This document shows, in pieces, positions 50,391 to 63,734 of a DNA stretch of 64,000 bases (within the stretch, counting starts at the first letter, position 1; each line of letters starts with the position of its first letter). Source of the stretch: Fratercula arctica. Taxonomy: Eukaryota; Chordata; Aves; Charadriiformes; Alcidae. The notes under the pieces are model-generated. The model ran no database searches. It had not been told where the DNA came from and saw nothing but the letters and a program-made list of their open reading frames with translations. Position numbers and translations under genes: made by a program. Location of the stretch: positions 4,633,504 through 4,697,503 of the forward strand of contig CANTUZ010000001.1 in the NCBI GenBank assembly GCA_947846985.1, in the 5' to 3' direction.

Positions 50391-52406
50391 GATCCAAGAG
50401 TCCATCAAGCCACCTGGCAGGACAAGGGTTGGAAACCCATTGAGTGTCCAACCCCTGGCACCAGCTCTTTGTTAGGATGTGCACGACTAAAATCATTTGT
50501 GTTTGCAACCCACCTCGGTGCTATGATGCCAAGACCCTGTAATATTCAGGGATGAGAGAGCTGAAAGTGCAAGGACCAAAGCTTGGGGGAAAGAAAATGA
50601 ACCCAAGCCCAGCCCATGCCACTGGGCTTTGGGTGGAAAAGGATAAAGGTGGGAAAATGGGAGCAGCAGATATGAGAATATCCAGGAATACGCACCGACA
50701 GGGAATGGACATCTGAGATACAACTTGGAGAGCACTGCAGCTGCGTTTCTGACCATGCTTTGGTGTCTGGTTTTCTAGCAAACTGATACTTTATTTTTTT
50801 AAAAATATATGTAATTAGTCAAAGCTCTCCCATGCTCTGAAGGAAACAACTCCAAGGTTTTGACCAGGCCCTTCCAAACCCAAAAAAGAAGGTTAAACCT
50901 CGCCTAAATTACAGCTGATTCAGCAGTAACGCATGCAGTGGAGGGGAGCGTGTAAACCCCAAACACGTCGTTCTGGCTTCTCACCTTCCTCCGCAACCCG
51001 AGCTACAGTTGGTTAGTGGGAGGCATCAGGTACAAAGAAATGCAAAGAATAGGCCTTAAAAGCTCTTCTTCTTAATTACAAATGCAAATCTTGAAGCTTC
51101 TCATCCCCAAGTGGTACTCAACAACTCGCTCCTACCTGAAATTACAGGAGCCTCAGAGCAGCAGGTCCACACTTCACCCCAGCTAGCTTTAATGACAGCA
51201 TTTAACAGCATCGAGTGGCTCATGGCAGACGCCGCCAAGAAGCGGGACGGACAGAGAAACATCACTAATGGAATATTTTAATCAAATGCCCTGGTTAACT
51301 AAAAACACATACAAAAAAACTCAGAAACATCCTATGTGTAGCACAGGAGGCGTTCTGATTTATGTCCCTTTTTCAGTTCCAACCCAGACCAATGCATGAG
51401 GTCCAGTTTCCATCTGCCCCCAAGACAAATATTCATTTTCAGCCCCAACATCACAACCTACTGAGCGTATTCTTTGAAGCACCATCCACGACACCAATTT
51501 GTAAGACGCCCTCCCTTCTGCTGCACGTGAAGTGTCTTCAGTATTAAAAAACACAGCCCTGAAGACAACCCTTCTTCTCTACACGCGACTCCGTCTTCAA
51601 ACCTCGCTCCTCGGTACGCCTCCCTGCGACAGCACATGATACATCAGCCCGTCTGCACGCCAGCTGGCTGTACTGATTTGACGCTAAAAAGAGTGTATTG
51701 ATCGATTCCCAGTCGAAGCCTCAGCCAACATGTTTTGCAAGCGTTTGAAGACAACGGCCTGATCCTTTCAGGCCCTCCCTGGGGTTGACTTTGAAGGGAG
51801 TGCAGGGCAGGAGCTCAAAAGGCGGCTCTGGGAGCAACTCCATGGGTATGGTGCTGGATGTAGCTAGTCTCGGACCAAAGCACACTCCGCCGCAGGTGGA
51901 AACTCTCTGAAAAGGCAGGTGGAGGGAGCCCCGTCACTCCCAAAGACCTATCCTCAACTGTTTGGCTGGTTTAAACCTCAAAACGCCCAATTGGTTCCTT
52001 TGCAGTGTTTTCTTCATGGTATCAACTTCTACCATTGTAGATATTCGCATTACTCATGTCTCATCTCCTTTAAAAGGTGCAAATTCATACTCGGTAGGAG
52101 GAGGCATGTTTCTCCCCCATCGCACATCTATAGTGGAGGCAGAACTTGCTGAAGGGTGAGGAAACAAACAGATCCCACAGATTTTAATATCTGTGACCAG
52201 CTCCCCTTCTGTGTTTGATGCTGAGGGATCACAAATTCCTTATCGCTTCTCCCGAGTGCAAATCTCACCTCTCCGAGAGTGGTTTCAGATGATGGGGTGG
52301 GACACCCCGCTCTTTGCTGCTGTGCCTAACACTTTGGACCACCTCCTGGCAGAAGGACCCTGGGGTGCTCCCATAAGGAGTCCCACAAGCCAAGCAAAAC
52401 TGCTGC

Positions 52407-52419
52407 CCCCCCCCCCCCG
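52407..52419. repeat. Poly(C) run
   Basis: A run of about 12 C in CTGCCCCC...GCACAG. In the GAB2 sense strand this is a G-run. Confidence 0.9.
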
Positions 52420-52826
52420 CACAGAGGGGCAGCCCCACGGGCTCATTCACTTTCTTTGGAAGGTGGCCGTCCCTCACTGTTTCGGAGGCCTGTCACGTAA
52501 AGCTTTCCCAGGCTCCTAATCACTCTCGTCACCCTTCTCCAAAGGCTCTGGTGTCAGGGGTCCACCCACACACACATTGCTGCAGGATAAAGTCCTGATC
52601 GCTGGCAGGAAAACTCCCCGCTCCCTGTCTTGCCTCACTCCATGCACGCAGAGGGCTCGAAGAGAGATCCATACGGTCAGGGCTAGGTTCAAACCTCAAT
52701 CCCCAATTTCTAGCCTCCTGCAGGGACCAGCCTGCATCATTTCTCAGCATCTCCTTCCCCTTGGCACAACCAGGAGAACCCCGTACACTCCCTTCCATTC
52801 CCCACATCCCATCTGCCTTTCTTCTT

Positions 52827-52862
52827 TTTTCTTTTTTTTTTTTTTTTTTTTCTTCTTCTCTT
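52827..52862. repeat. T-rich tract
   Basis: A TTCTTTTTTC lead-in followed by about 22 T and TCTTCTTCTC. In gene direction this is A/purine-rich. Confidence 0.9.
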
Positions 52863-54754
52863 TCATTTATTTTACTTATTCCCCTCCCTCAAAGGTTTTA
52901 AGCCTTCTACAATCACGGACCGCTCGCTGTCTGCATGGCTGCGGCTATGGATAACGTATGACTGGGCTGGAGGTAGCAGTGGGGCTCAGGCGCCAGCTCC
53001 GCTCCCCTCTCTCCTGCCACCCCGGCTCTGTGCCCTGACCCCCAAAACAATGAGCCCTTCTATTCCCCGTCGCCCCGCTGGAAACTCCGCTCTGACGTTA
53101 CGTGCAGCGGACAGTGGGCGAGGGAGGCAGGGGAGGCGAGAGGGAGGGAGAACACAAGCCTCAAGTCATCAATTCTTCTTGGGTCAAAGCAAACGAAGTT
53201 TTCCTGGGAGCTTCCTATCTGGAGGGAGTCATTTAGGAACAACGCAGAGACCCAGAATCAAAGGAGCTGTGTGCGGCGCTGATGGCGTGGAAGCAGAGCG
53301 GCTATTTTCTGCTGTCAATAAGCCAGAAGGGGCATTTATTGTGTTTGCCCCTTCCTGGGCTGGATGGCTCTCAAGCACAGCACCCACGTGAAAGTAGCAC
53401 GAGAAGGATGGAGATCTGGAGGCACCAAGGTGGCCTCTCTAGGGGCGGCGAGTGGGACTTTGCAAGGGAGAGGCAACTAAGGAGTATCGAAACCCTGAGC
53501 TGAATTACACAGACAATCTTCCCTTTCCCGTGGGGCACCATTTCAAGCCAAGAGCATCCAGGGAGCAGTCAGAACCCACATATCTCCCCGACAAACAAGC
53601 AACAAAAAAACCCCAAAAGATGCTTAAATAAGTATGTGGATGAAGCTCTGCAGAACAGATCGGTAGCAATGACTAATAACCCCATTTAGCATGATTCCTG
53701 ACATTACTAGAAGACAGAAAAATGCAGACAAACATACGTATCGCCCAGTTCAACAGCAGCACGCAGCGCCAGACGTACAACGTACGTATCGCACCGCTCT
53801 TTGAAGATGAAAATTTAGAAAACACCCCCAAGTCTTCTCAAAGTCACCAGAAAAAGGAAAGGAAGGTTTCCAAATCAGTTTTGGAAACAGGATGTAATCC
53901 CCATTTGGGTATTGTGTTAAGTGGCCAAAGAGTTTGTTTAGCAAGTCAACTTGCGTCTTTTGGCAGTCACACGACAGTCCGTGGGGATGTTCAGAAGGTC
54001 AGCGAGGAACCTGCACGGGCGAGGCAGCAGCTGCGAGCATCAGCAAAACTTAATCGCTGAAAATCTACAAAATTCAAAAGACCACAAATCTTTGACTCAA
54101 AATGTTATTTCCATCTTACCATATGGATGCAGGAGCTGGAACTCCACCAAAGAGATGTCTAAATGCCTTCCAAAGCAAACGCCTTTGGAAAATACCAGGT
54201 TTAAATGGAATAAGACGCATAACAAGCACAGAGATGCTATTAGGACAGCATCTTAGATCCAGGAGATGCGATGGAAATATTTTGGAGGTGTCCAAAAGGC
54301 GCTGAGAAGCAAAAGAAATAATTTAAAAAAAAAAAACAACAAAACAAACCAACCAGAAGATATTTCTGTCAATAGATTACAGGAAAAAGAGAGACCGGAC
54401 AAACAGGATTTAAAAATTCAGGGGCCACGTGAAGAAGAGTCCAGAGGAGGCGGAGATGGAAATGCTTCCCAAGCAATGGAAAGGAAGAAGCAATTCCAAC
54501 GCTTAATACAGAAACGTCTAAGAGCTGTTCTCAACTGGTCCTGCCTCAAAGCCAGATTTCAACTATAAATAAAAATGTCCCATTTCTGGCCCAAGAGTGA
54601 ACCTCCCATCCTGAACAGGCATCATTTCGGGGTGAGAATATTCACATTTGGACGGAGAAGTTCATTTCTAGGTATTAGTGTAATGCAGACAACCGGACTG
54701 ATGCAAGATTTCCCAGATCCTAACCTTCTCCGGGAAAACTGCGCAAGAGCTCAG

Positions 54755-54780
54755 GAAAAAAAAAAAAAAAAAAAAAAAAA
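54755..54780. repeat. Poly(A)26
   Basis: A run of about 26 A. A C9 run follows 40 bp later (54821-54829). Confidence 0.93.
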
Positions 54781-55012
54781 GGCAACCAAAGACGAAAAGA
54801 CAAATCCAGAGATGAAATCGCCCCCCCCCTAGGTTGCTGGCATCAAATTATTCCAGATTCATTGGAGAAACAGGCACCGCTGGCTATCTTACGCAGCAAG
54901 AAACACATGCTTCCAGCACTCATATTTTCCTCCCGTTCTTTAAAGGCACAGCGCGCAAGCTAAAGACGACGACGAGCTTTTTTTGGACGGAGGCTGATTT
55001 TTATTTATCGTT

Positions 55013-55023
55013 AATTTTTTTAA

Positions 55024-55050
<27 letters not shown>
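55013..55050. repeat. T-rich tract with T-run of about 23
   Basis: TTTTTTTAATTTT followed by a long T-run and AAATTTAAAC; low complexity. Confidence 0.92.
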
Positions 55051-55055
<5 letters not shown>

Positions 55056-55459
55056 AACACAGCACAGGTTTAAATTGCTGTATGGCTAGATAGGATAGAC
55101 GACACGCGTAGGACTGCGCTGTGCAGGGCTGCAGGCTGACCTTGAGGAATTCCCAATTCTACATCGTCAAACCAATACCTCAGGTGGGAGCGTGTTTGCC
55201 TGGAGGCGCGCACGCGGGCTGGGTGGCTTCTTGAGATCTCGGCTCTGCTCTCCGCGATTTCCCGTGCTGAATATTCGCCTTTTCTGCGGCTAACCGTGAA
55301 TAAGAAAGGAGATGCTCTACACCGACTGCCTCCCGCCAATTTGCTGCTGGTTTAAGCTGCAATAAGCACAAAGATGGTTTCACTTGGCAGTAAGGTGTCC
55401 AGGTGATGATCCAGTTTCTCCAGATTCAGGCTGAAAAAGCCTAAGGAGGAGCAAACCGA

Positions 55460-55699
55460 AGGAAGGTAGATTTAAATTGGATATTAGGAAGAAATTCTTT
55501 ACTGTGAGGGTGGTGAGCCCCTGGCCCAGGTTGCCCAGAGAGGTGGTGGAAGCCCCATCCCTGGAGGGGTTCAAGGCCAGGCTGGACGGGGCTTTGAGCA
55601 TCCTGGTCTAGTGGGAGGTGTCCCTGCCCAGGGCAGGGGGTTGGAACTAGATGATCTTTAAGGTGCCTTCTAACCCAAACCATTCTGTGATTCTATGAT
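55460..55699 (+). repeat. CR1 3' fragment, relatively well preserved
   Basis: ATTGGATATTAGGAAGAAAT, GGTTGCCCAGAGAGGTGGTGG, GGCCAGGCTGGACGGGGC, CTAGTGGGAGGTGTCCCTGC and CCATTCTGTGATTCTATGA are close to consensus. It is younger than most copies in the window. Confidence 0.93.
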
Positions 55700-56959
55700 A
55701 AACCCACCCGCCCCTCTGCAAGAGTCAGACCTGGACCGCGTTGCACCAGCACCTCCAGGCCAACAGCTCTGAACGCTTTTGCCTAAAAGCATCCAGCCAT
55801 GGTGGGTTATTAAGGCAGCAGTGTGCAAGGGTGTAAACGAGTCATTTCTAACACTGGTGACTTCTCAGATGGGATGAGAGACTGGAAAAGGCAAACAAAA
55901 ACCCAACCCAGCCCCTCCCTGCTCAGCTCCTTTCGAGCCCGCAGCGCTGCGTGCTGGGGAAGGACCAGAGATAGGGCACGGAGATCATCTGATGCACAAA
56001 CAAGAATGAGGATTTTCCCCTTCTCAAGCTATTTTCATTATTTGAACAGAATAACAGGAGCCATTGCTTGGCTGTGGAGACACCAAATGAAACTTTGGAG
56101 GGCAGTTCTGCTCCTGGCTTATTCATCTGCATGAGGAGCGCTGCTGTGGGTGCTGCTCAAATGACCCATAGCAGAGGTCCAGGATGCTCCAGGAGACTTT
56201 CTGGATGCTCAGCAGCTTTGGGAGCCTCTCCAGAGCCAGATGCCCCAGCAGGTGGCATGGGCCAGGCTCTCAACAGCTCCAGTAGCAGAGCCAGGCTTCC
56301 CGCTTGCAGCTCCAGATGAGGAAATCACATCAGCCTGTATTTACGCGATGCCTCTCGGCCAAACGATATGCCTAGGTGTGCCGCAATTAAAATTCCATAA
56401 AACTACCTGGCCAAAGGACGGTGTGAGATAATAAGAATTTGCATAGTCTTGATCCTGGGCTTAACATGTTTTTGCCCAAATCCTTGGCAGGATGGGTCTA
56501 TCCCTCAGAGAAGGGCTGAGAGGTGAAGGAGAGGCCGCGCACAACAGCAGCGACAGCAGGTCAGAAACCTCTTTCAGCTCTATTGCTCCTCTCCATGTAC
56601 CCTGAAGTAAATCAAAGTCTCTCTTCGTCATTTCTCCCATCTCCTGAGACAGGGATAAATGTGCTTTGCCACCACTATTAGGTGCCGTAAGGTCCACCTG
56701 AGCATTACGACAGGGAAGTGAGACTTTAAAGACTTGACAGGAGCACTGAAAAGAAGGGCGGTTTATATTAAAAGCAGTAATTTCCAAATCTACTGCATCA
56801 ACTCATCTCAGAGAGCCCCCAGATGACCTTGACACTCTCACCATCTAAATCCCTGATAGAAGGACTATCTACTTCTGTGGACTTCCCTTTCCGTAGCTTC
56901 ACACATCACCAGCAGCCTGTGAGCAGCTGGGAACTCCCTGGCTCCGGTAGAAGCAATAA

Positions 56960-57045
56960 AGCCAAGTTGAGTTCCCAGCTGTGGGAATGACCCACAGCCA
57001 ACCCACTGACTTGCTCCGTGCCTCGGTTTCCCCGTCCGACCAGAC
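56960..57045 (+). repeat. MIR-like SINE remnant
   Basis: GAGTTCCCAGCTGTGGGAAT, CCCACTGACTTGCTCCGTGC and CTCGGTTTCCCCGTCCG fit the same MIR template, including the 'gtgcctcagtttccccatctg' box. Diverged, about 85 bp. Confidence 0.5.
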
Positions 57046-57751
57046 CCTTCAGGGCAGACATGGTCTCACCAAACACCCAGCGCATCGAGCCCCAGTCCCA
57101 GTCGCCTCAGCTGCTACCGTAATCCAAATAAATAATATTTTCTCTGCCTTTGAGTCACTGCTATAAATTATGTGCTTTGGTCTGGTAAACACTATTACAT
57201 CACCTCTTGCATCTGACACTCACTAAAAGAAACAGAGGAAAAAAAAAGAAAAGGGTTTCAGTATCACTTCTGCTCTCTTCCAAAGAGAAATGAAGCCAGC
57301 TTCCTGTTACACTTTCCTTAAGTATTGTTTGTCTTTCTTAAGTTCAACCTGTGCTTTGCCACCATCAATCTTTTACATCTCCCGTGGACTTTGCCAGGAC
57401 CATCGGCCAACTCTGAAGTCATGACAGACAGCTGAAGATTCACTCAGGCTGTCTTCGCAAAGCCAAAGCACCAGGAAAATACACCGGTTTCACTCCCCAC
57501 ACGACACGTGGACTCCTTACCTCTACGGGCATGTCCACCTTGGCCAATGCAGTGCCTCAGGTTAGCCCTGACCAAACCAGTTTGAGTTTCAGCAGCTGAA
57601 GAGCTGCCCTAGATCAGCACTTCTCCCAGGTTCCTTGTGTTGGTAGAAAACAAAACAAGGACGGACTATCCACCCGCCCTGGGAGCTGGGCTAAAGCAGC
57701 TATATTGCTTCCTAGATTGGTGGCTCCACACTGCACTACGCCATAGAGGTA

Positions 57752-58065
57752 TCAGAAATGTTGGGATGGAGGCACCTCAGGAGGTCTCTAGTCCAACCTT
57801 GCATTTGAAATGTGACTAGATCAGGTCAGCTGGGATTTTCTCTAGCCAAGTCTTGAAAACCTCCCAAGACTGAGGCCCTGCAGCCTCTGCAGGAACATGT
57901 TCCTCTACACCACGACCCTCCTACTGGAGGAGCTTCCCCAAGACCCAGCCTGAACCTCCAAAGTTGGGTTGTGGTTGTTGCCCCGTATTTTGTCACCTGC
58001 TCAAACTGAGAAGAGTTTGATTCCATCATCCCCATAACCATCCTTCAAGAAGCTGCAAGTTACTA
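57752..58065 (-). repeat. CR1 fragment, diverged (antisense)
   Basis: GAGGCACCTCAGGAGGTCTC, TAGTCCAACCTTGCATTTG, CTTGAAAACCTCCCAAGACT, GGAGGAGCTTCCCCAAGACC and CAGCCTGAACCTCCAAAG keep the order of a CR1 3' half in reverse orientation. The terminal octamers are missing. Confidence 0.72.
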
Positions 58066-58119
58066 CATCAAGAGTATCACAATGGCAATATGCCACCACC
58101 TGACTACCTGTGGACAAAA

Positions 58120-58553
58120 CAGAATCATAGAATGTGTTGGGCTGGAAGGGACCTTTAAAGGTCATCTAGTCCAACCCTCCTGCAGTCAGCAGGGACATCT
58201 TCAACTAGACCAGGTTGCTCAGAGCCTCATCAAGCCTGGCCTTGAATGTCTCCAGGGATGGGGCCTCCACCACCTCTCTGGGCAACCTGGGCCAGTGTCT
58301 CACCACCCTCAGTGTAAAGAACTTCTTCCTAATGTCTGATCTAAGCCTGCCCTGCTCTAGTTTAAACCATTGTCCCTCGTCCTATCGCTACATGCCCTTG
58401 CAAACAGCCCCTCCCCAGCTTTCTTGTAGGCCCCCTTCAGGTACTGGAAGGTCACTATAAGGTCTCCCTGGAGCCTTTTCTTCTCCAGGCTGAACAACCC
58501 CAACTCTCTCAGCCTGTCCTCACAGCAGAGGTGCTCCAGCCCTCTGGTCATCA
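58120..58553 (-). repeat. CR1 3' fragment, well preserved (antisense)
   Basis: It starts CAGAATCATAGAATGTGTTG and continues GACCTTTAAAGGTCATCTAG, CAACTAGACCAGGTTGCTC, CACCACCTCTCTGGGCAACC, AAGAACTTCTTCCTAATGTC and CTTTTCTTCTCCAGGCTGAA. It is the same 3' type as the plus-oriented copies at 55460 and 60662, so the three can pair as inverted repeats. Confidence 0.94.
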
Positions 58554-59060
58554 TATTAGAGTGGGCAAAGGAATGCAGCCCCAAACCCAAACAAAACGAC
58601 CCTGAGAGAAGGTTGTGTATGTTGACTCATCAGCAACGAGGGAGCAGAGAAACAAGTTGCGGAGCGTGACCTTTGTGCAGCGTTGCGCAAGAGAGGTGGT
58701 GCTGCAGGACCGCGTGCGGGCACTGCCCTTGCAAGCAAAACGCACCCCCTGACCTGCAAAACCTTCTCCGCTGGAGCAAGTGCTCATCCCTCCTCTGAAT
58801 CATGGGGCAGGTGACAACAGCCAAACCATCTGATGGTCTTTTTGAACCAAGCCCGGCGATTACATGGGAGGAGCAGGGTGCAGCAAGGCAGCTTGACAGG
58901 TGGAATAAGATGCAAAGTCATGAAGTTCAGTGCTGTCGAAACTTTCTACAGAAAACGTGTTTGCACTAGGCCAGAGCACTTCCCTGAGTCCCATCAGCAG
59001 ATCCATGTGACACGATCTGTGCCATAAAGCCTCTTTGTTATCCCTCCCAAGCTCAGGCTC

Positions 59061-59575
59061 AAAAATCCATAAATTCACCTAAACCAGCCCTGGAAGGGAC
59101 TTTTGGAGAATTTGTCACATTTATTCCACTGCCTCAAAACGGGATCAGCTCTTCTGAAGCGCAGTTTGGCCAACCTGCCCATCGAAACTTCCACCGACGG
59201 AGACTCCGAGCCCATCCCGAGCCATCTGTTCCACTGCTCCACTCCTCTGGCAATCAGAGGTTAGGAAGTTTTTCCTAACGCTTGTTTCCCTTGCTGCAGC
59301 TTGAGCTCAGCACTTCTTGGCTTCCCACCACTGGCCACGGAGAACAGTTTACTCCCTTCCCCTTCACAGCTACCTTTGACATGCTCGAGGACTGTTATAT
59401 CTCCTCTCAGCCCTCTCAGCCCTAGACTAAACCACCTCGTTGCCTTCAGTCTTCCCACGTTTTTTAGGTTTCTGCTCAGTTTTGGGGGCTTTTCTCTGGA
59501 GTCTCTGCAACCGTTTCCGACTTTTGGTAGAGGGGAGCACCCCGAATCAGGCACGGCACAGCTGAAGATGAGAGC
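59061..59575 (-). repeat. Ancient CR1 copy (antisense)
   Basis: CCCTGGAAGGGACTTTTGGA, CGACGGAGACTCCGAGCCC, AGAGGTTAGGAAGTTTTTCC, TTCCCTTGCTGCAGCTTGAG, CCACTGGCCACGGAGAAC and GGACTGTTATATCTCCTCTC follow the layout of old CR1 subfamilies shared with crocodilians and turtles. Strong divergence indicates an early insertion. Confidence 0.75.
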
Positions 59576-60077
59576 TACCCACTAAAACTCCTTAGAGAGA
59601 AGAGAAAAGACGACATCACTTTGCTTAATACCCATTTCTTTGTATTTTGCCGCAGAGTTAAAGGGATGTCCTTTCTTCTCCCCCTGCTCTAAAATTTCCT
59701 CCCGATTAGCACCGTGGCAAACGTCACCTGGTACCCCAATGTTTTGAGCAGTGTAAGACTTCTCTGCTCCGGTGGTCCTACTTCAGCCCACATCCTACAT
59801 CCCCATTTAACAAGGATGCTGTGCATCTTCAGGGGGGATACGAAGGACCTACTTCAGGGACCAAAAGAAGCTCTTCAGTAGGAAGTCCCCCCTAGGAATA
59901 GGGGCTGCGATCAGTAAATCAGCCTCTTGACCCCCCCCTTAACTTCTTCTGCTCACCCCATAGGAGACGAGCGGGTCTTCCGATGACCTTGATTAAACTG
60001 CTTCTGCTTGATGTAAAAAACAACCACCGATGCACAAAGCCAAACTCTCCCCCCAGTTAAACCAGTGAGGGGAAAGA

Positions 60078-60096
60078 AAAAAAAAAAAAAAAAAAA
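60078..60096. repeat. Poly(A)19
   Basis: A GGGGAAAG lead-in and about 19 A. A T-rich stretch with a T13 run lies 400 bp on, at 60509-60540. Confidence 0.92.
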
Positions 60097-60661
60097 GGCA
60101 GCAAAGGATTGTAAAAACCAATCCAAGACGAAAAGCTTTTGTTTTAGTCGGAATTGCAGCCATACATCTCAGCCAGACAGAGAATACTCTGACTTCACGG
60201 CACATAAATGAGCAGGCAAAGCGCGCTGATGTAATGATAGGAAGCTAAGAGCTCCTCTATCACGACAGCAATTATTTTTTACATCGCTTTTCCGCCAGAG
60301 AGCCCACCCGCGAAGCCCATCGTGCCGGGCAGCGGATAGACACAAAACACCGCTCTAAACCCACGTCTAACTCGAGAGACAACAGCCAGGCACGTCCAGC
60401 GGGAGAGCACCAGGAGACAGTGAGTCAGTACAGACCGGCACAACACGCACCGCTCTCGGCTGGGGCGGTCACACAACTAAAGCCAAGGGGTTTGTTTAGG
60501 GATTGGATTTTTTTTTTTTTTTGTTTTGTTTTGGTTTTTTTCATGGGTGTTTTAAGGAGGAGCCAGCAGGATAATTAAAGGAGAGCTCTGTGCTTTGTGG
60601 CTGCGTACAAGGAGACCCTTCCACGCATGACAGTCAGAAGGGGAGAAGGTGGGGACCTGTT

Positions 60662-60926
60662 GCCGTAGGACGAGGGGGAATGGTTTTAAACTACAAGAGG
60701 GGAGATTCAAACTAGATTTAAGGAAGACATTTTTTACGCCGAGGGTGGTAAGACACTGGCCCAGGTTGCCCAGAGGGGTGGTGGATGCCCCATTCCTGGA
60801 CACATTCCAGGTAAGGTTGGACGGGGCTCTGAGCAACCTGATCTAGTGGAAGATGTCCCTGCCCATGGCAGGGGGTGGGACTAGATGACCTTTAAAGGTC
60901 CCTTCCAACCCAAACCATTCTATGAT
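60662..60926 (+). repeat. CR1 3' fragment
   Basis: GGGGGAATGGTTTTAAACTA, CTAGATTTAAGGAAGACATT, GGCCCAGGTTGCCCAGAGGG, AGCAACCTGATCTAGTGGAA and AACCCAAACCATTCTATGAT show a standard avian CR1 3' end in plus orientation. Confidence 0.92.
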
Positions 60927-63589
60927 GGTAAGAAAGTGCTTGTCTGGAAAAAAAATATAAAAAAAAATAATCAAGCAAGCAGTCAATGGAGCTTGGCATC
61001 CCAAGGAGAATGGAGATGGCAGGTGTATTTTGATTTCTCCATTACTTTTGACCTTCAACTCTTTGGGTACCTTTTATTACTAATACTACAGTAGGATCTA
61101 TAGGGCTTATCTGAGACGATGGCCAAACTGTCTAGGGACTATATGAACCCCTGTCCCCAGTTACGAGGCAGAAAAGAGGCCCAATTTGTCTCAACCTTGA
61201 AGCAGTCATTGTTTGATTGGATGAATGTCACCCAACAGAAAAGAAAACCTGGAGCCCAGTATTTCCCAGAGCATTGCACAAAGAGGTCCTACACAAAATA
61301 TCCCACAATCTCACATAAACAGAGTATTCTAAAATGAATTTGAGCAGGTACAGCTGTAAATGCAGATTAACACTGCATGGATCAGGGGTGGAGAAGAGTC
61401 CCCTTCCCCAAACGCTCGGGGTGGAAGTTAGAAAGAAAACGTAGCACCTTCCCTTCTTGCCAAGGTTCTTCCTGAAAAGTAAAACCAAAACAAAGCCAGG
61501 CTTATAAAAGCACAGCATTTCAAGGACAGCGTCAGCAACACACCCATAGGCAGACACGTACATTTGAAATGCACTTGTCCAAGAAAAAAAAATAAATCTA
61601 TCATCTTCCCTGTGTCAATACAGCCAGAGCAGGAACTTCAAACCCGATTAGCAGCATCCTGCAGCCTGAGATTCCTCCTTTGAGGTCTCAAAGTAGAATA
61701 TACACCGAAGGCATAAGGCAAGTGGCGAAGCCAGCGGCTCAGCGCCTTCCCTTTGAGTCAGTACAAAAGGCAGCCTAACAGCGCGGTGGCGGAAAACTCG
61801 CCTTTTGTGCACGAAAACCAAAGTCCAAGCGTGGGGGTTTGCTGAGGATGAAGGCAGGTTTTAGGGGAGCAAAGCCATCAGCCTCAGGCTCTACCACATC
61901 TAGCTGCTCTGCACCACTATGGAAGAGAACAACTCGATCAACGCACCGACACCCTGGATGCACAATGCACTTATAGAAATATTATAATATTAATAATAAC
62001 AATGCATTAAAAAGCAAGGGGATGGGGCACCACCGAGACAGTTAAAGGTCAACATTTTCAAATCCAGCCCCCGATGCAGGAAGCCGGTGCAAACCGGCGT
62101 GACTGGAAGGGAAGTCCCACTGACCACAGCGCTGGGACCGCTCCGGCACAGAGATTCCCCTCGAGTGACATCTGCCGAGCCGTGGCTTCCTGCCCCGCCG
62201 GGGCTGCGTGGGACGGCCGGGCACATCTCAGCACGGCCGCATTTCCTCTTGGGGGAATGAGGATGTTTTGAAAACATAGGTGGCTTGCAAAGCACTTTGG
62301 GATGTTATCTGGATGAAAAGCACTCTTATGCACATCGATAATTAGCGCTAACCGCCGGCGTGTCACACCCTCGTGTAGAGCATTTAGCAGATTTATTCAG
62401 CTGTCGCCGGAATGCGGGAGCACAGGCTGGATATTCAGAAGGCGATGTGAGTGCCCTTTCACGGGGCAGATGCTGGGGAGCTAACGATGTTTGATGAGTT
62501 AAGGCCACTGGTGACTCAGGATCAGCAATTAGTTGATTTCTGCGGGAGGAAGGTGCTTTGCTCCATTAAGCTAAAAGCATCCTCCACAGTTCAGCGTGCA
62601 CAAAGTCATTCTGTCCGTCTCCCAGAAAGCCTGCCTCCATACATCAGGGGTTTGATATTTCCCATGTAAACACCCGGTTTTACCGTTGTCTCAGCACATT
62701 TCGGGGGGACAGGGAGCAAAAGCACCGGATTCCCTTGCAGCTCCACCCAAGCCAACCTGATCGTCCCTCAAAGGGGACCAGGCACACAAGGAAAGGATTG
62801 CCAAGAGCAACCGGGCACGCAGTCTAACACAACGGGATGTGACACCACTGATATCTGCGGGGCTGCACCCATTTCGGACAGGGCTAATAACACCGGATCA
62901 CAAATGGGATATTCCTCCAGCCCTGTGCTAGCTTGTGATAGAGCACTACAGACATCCACCTCCCTCTCAAGGGTAGGCAGCGACGCTTCCATCAATCAAT
63001 AGCAGGCACTGGGGAGACACCAGCTGCACTTATTCTCCCTGCCGTTCCCAAAACCCATGCCGGCAAAAGCAACGGGACCAAAGGACGATTTGGCTGGTGT
63101 TCCCCTAGGGAGAGCATCCAGCTGTCTCCTGGAGGTTGCTCCCAGCCACCCAAAGCCTGGCAGAGGTTGGTCACTGGAGTCAGGGAGCAGGAACCCGGCT
63201 TCATCCCGGGGAGCAATGTGCCGAGTCATAGGATGGCAGCTCGACGTTGCCGCGTTTCTGAGCTTTAAAGCTTGGCGAGCCCATCAGGCGGAGGGCGCAA
63301 AGAACAGTTATGTCTTTCAATGAGTGGGGAATGTGACACAGCCGGCATTTGGACCCTCTTTTTACAACTTCTTTGAAGTGTTTGATCTCTGCCGCTAATG
63401 ACACAAAAGGCTATCGAAGCGCTACTGGTGCTATCTTCAAAGGGCTTCAACGTTAAATCATTAATAGGAACCGTGTGCGGAGAGGGGGCATGCGACCGTT
63501 ATGGGGGTGTTGGGGGGGGGGGATAAGATCCGAGGTGTATTATCACCTTTACTCTTTGGGACAAAGGTATTCCCAACCTCCCTTAAAAA
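60927..63589. other. Intron 1, promoter-proximal segment
   Basis: No repeat or coding exon is recognised. GC content rises toward exon 1. Being within 3 kb of the first exon, it is a plausible place for proximal enhancers, but no specific element can be supported. Confidence 0.45.
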
Positions 63590-63734
63590 AACCAACTTCA
63601 AAGGCGGGGGTGTGACAGTCGCAGGTCCCGGCTGAGCCCGGCCACCGCGGGGCGCAGCGAGAACTGCCCCAAAACCCGCTTCCCGCTCCAGCCGTGGGAC
63701 AAGCCGAGCTGGGGGAGGGGGGCTCGGAGATGCT

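Larger units (their letters stand above)
47679..55459. other. Intron 1 segment, mostly unique
   Basis: Besides the MIR-like remnant at 50290-50390 and homopolymer runs, no feature is recognised. A small imperfect duplication (AGAAGATCTCAAAAA-type) occurs at about 48738-48790. Confidence 0.55.
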
